A DNA stretch of 5,273 nt from an uncultured Oscillospiraceae bacterium (lineage in GTDB: Bacteria > Bacillota > Clostridia > Oscillospirales > Acutalibacteraceae), in assembly GCA_900550095.1 (NCBI GenBank), contig URRG01000195.1, positions 1 to 5,273 of the forward strand, written 5' to 3'. Shown here in pieces: positions 4,111-5,273 of the stretch; the first letter of the stretch is position 1; each line of letters starts with the position of its first letter. The notes under the pieces are model-generated. The model searched no databases. It was given only the letters and a program-made list of their open reading frames with translations, and was not told the DNA's origin. The position numbers and the translations under genes were made by a program.

Positions 4111-5265
4111 ATGGAACAGGTAAAACTTGGCATCATCGGAGCCGGAAACATGGGCTCCGGCCATATCAACAACATTCTCGCGGGAAAATGCCCGGAGGTT
4201 GCACTCACCGCAGTGGCGGACAGGCGCGAAAGCCGCCGCACCTGGGTGAAAGAGCAGTGCCCCCAGGGCGTGACTATTTTTGAAGAGGGCAGCGAACTGA
4301 TCAAAAGTGGCCTGTGCGACGCCGTGCTGATCGCCGTCCCCCATTATCAGCATCCCACACTGGCTATCGAAGCCTTTGAGGCGGGCCTCCATGTGCTCTG
4401 TGAAAAGCCTGCGGGCGTATACACCAAGCAGGTTCGTGAAATGAACGAAGCCGCCGCCAAAAGCGGGAAGGTCTTCGCCATGATGTTCAACCAGCGCACC
4501 AACTGCCTCTACCGCAAGATGCACGAGCTGGTCACCGGCGGCAGCCTTGGAGCCATCAAACGGGTTAACTGGATCATCACCGACTGGTACCGCACCCAGA
4601 GCTACTATGATTCCGGCGACTGGCGCGCCACCTGGGACGGAGAGGGCGGCGGCGTTCTTCTGAACCAGTGCCCCCACCAGCTGGATCTGCTGCAGTGGAT
4701 CTGCGGCCTTCCCAAAAAGGTGCAGGCCTTCTGCCACGAGGGCCATTGGCACGACATCGAGGTAGAGGACGACGTGACCGCCTACCTGGAGTATGAGAAC
4801 GGCGCCACCGGCGTTTTTGTCACCTCCACAGGCGACGCCCCCGGAACCAACCGCTTCGAGGTGGATCTGGAATGGGGTAAGCTGGTCTGCGAAAACAACA
4901 AGCTTCTTCTCTATAAACTCTCTGAAAACGAGCGGGAATTCTGCAAAACAGCAAAAGGCGGCTTCGATTCCCCTGAATGCCATGTGGAAGAGGTGGAAAC
5001 GGACGGAGAAAATCCCCAGCATGTGGGCGTTCTCAACGCCTTTGCCGCCAATATCCTACACGGCACGCCTCTGGTGGCCAGAGGAGAAGAAGGCATCCGG
5101 GGCCTGACTCTTTCCAACGCTATGCACCTTTCCAGCTGGCTTCATCATCCTGTGGAAATTCCCTTCGATGAGGATCTCTATCTGGAAGAGCTGAATAAGC
5201 GCAGGAAAACTTCCCGGAAAAAAGAGGCCGCGGATGTGACCTTCGACACCACAGGAAGCTATTAA
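4111..5265 (+). CDS. Gfo/Idh/MocA-family NAD(P)-dependent oxidoreductase
   Basis: A 384-residue protein starts at ATG 4111, with AAGGGAG (4097-4103) 7 nt upstream, and ends at TAA 5263-5265. The N-terminal Rossmann domain (residues 4-125) begins KLGIIGAGNMGSGH with the GxGxxG dinucleotide loop at 10-15. AVADRR (34-39) ends strand 2 with Asp37, which leans towards NAD(H). LIAVPHYQHPTLA follows at 73-85, then the family's CEKP motif at 97-100 with the putative catalytic Lys99. The C-terminal alpha/beta domain has GGGVLLNQCPHQLDLLQW (179-196), where His189 and Asp192 are the conserved active-site pair. The more usual Asp of the family's DxGxH pattern is Asn185 here. Family members oxidise a hydroxyl of a sugar, inositol or glycoside to a ketone. 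The basic tail (KRRKTSRKK, 363-371) is probably unstructured. It is cytosolic and lies 195 bp after the isomerase gene, which it probably partners. Substrate unknown. Confidence 0.93.
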   Translation: MEQVKLGIIGAGNMGSGHINNILAGKCPEVALTAVADRRESRRTWVKEQCPQGVTIFEEGSELIKSGLCDAVLIAVPHYQHPTLAIEAFEAGLHVLCEKPAGVYTKQVREMNEAAAKSGKVFAMMFNQRTNCLYRKMHELVTGGSLGAIKRVNWIITDWYRTQSYYDSGDWRATWDGEGGGVLLNQCPHQLDLLQWICGLPKKVQAFCHEGHWHDIEVEDDVTAYLEYENGATGVFVTSTGDAPGTNRFEVDLEWGKLVCENNKLLLYKLSENEREFCKTAKGGFDSPECHVEEVETDGENPQHVGVLNAFAANILHGTPLVARGEEGIRGLTLSNAMHLSSWLHHPVEIPFDEDLYLEELNKRRKTSRKKEAADVTFDTTGSY

Positions 5266-5273
5266 GGGCGCGG

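Noticed and set aside
4087..5022. 311-codon minus-strand frame opposite the oxidoreductase
   Set aside because: It is a shadow of a strongly recognisable Gfo/Idh/MocA gene; the antisense reading shows no family motif.

Overview
The window looks like a chromosomal segment of a Gram-positive anaerobe of the class Clostridia, most likely Lachnospiraceae-like. This is inferred from moderately GC-rich DNA, purine-rich Shine-Dalgarno sequences (AAAGGAG, AGGAGG, AAGGGAG) before every complete gene, sigma-A type promoters, a Ser/Ala-linker lipoprotein, and the style of the metabolic proteins. No rRNA, tRNA, CRISPR array, insertion sequence or phage gene is visible.

Left part (1-1902): the window opens inside a plus-strand metallo-beta-lactamase-fold hydrolase whose N-terminus is cut off. 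It converges with a minus-strand pair, a secreted lipoprotein followed by a small glyoxalase I-like VOC protein. The pair has a recognisable extended -10 promoter and a roughly 160-nt 5' leader with two hairpins.

Right part (1903-5273): an AraC-family regulator on the minus strand diverges from two plus-strand metabolic genes. These are a TIM-barrel sugar phosphate isomerase/epimerase-like protein and a Gfo/Idh/MocA NAD(P)-dependent oxidoreductase. That pairing (oxidise a sugar or glycoside hydroxyl to a ketone, then isomerise, epimerise or eliminate) recurs in inositol, 3-keto-glycoside and C-glycoside catabolism. The substrate cannot be read from this sequence, and no transporter or glycosidase is in view.

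The 396-bp divergent spacer (2752-3147) is the most information-rich non-coding stretch. It holds back-to-back promoters and two TTTGCAATG-N6-TTC boxes repeated with an exact 21-bp period, as expected for an AraC-family operator. One box contains the regulator's own -35. A third TTTGCAGTG box sits just before the isomerase gene, and a GC-rich leader of about 260 nt can fold into several hairpins. The simplest model is that the regulator controls itself and the divergent pair from this spacer. The oxidoreductase also has a consensus TATAAT of its own in the 195-bp gap before it, so the two enzymes may be partly uncoupled in expression. Nothing here amounts to a demonstrated new system; the regulatory spacer and the unknown substrate of the enzyme pair are the parts most worth following up.
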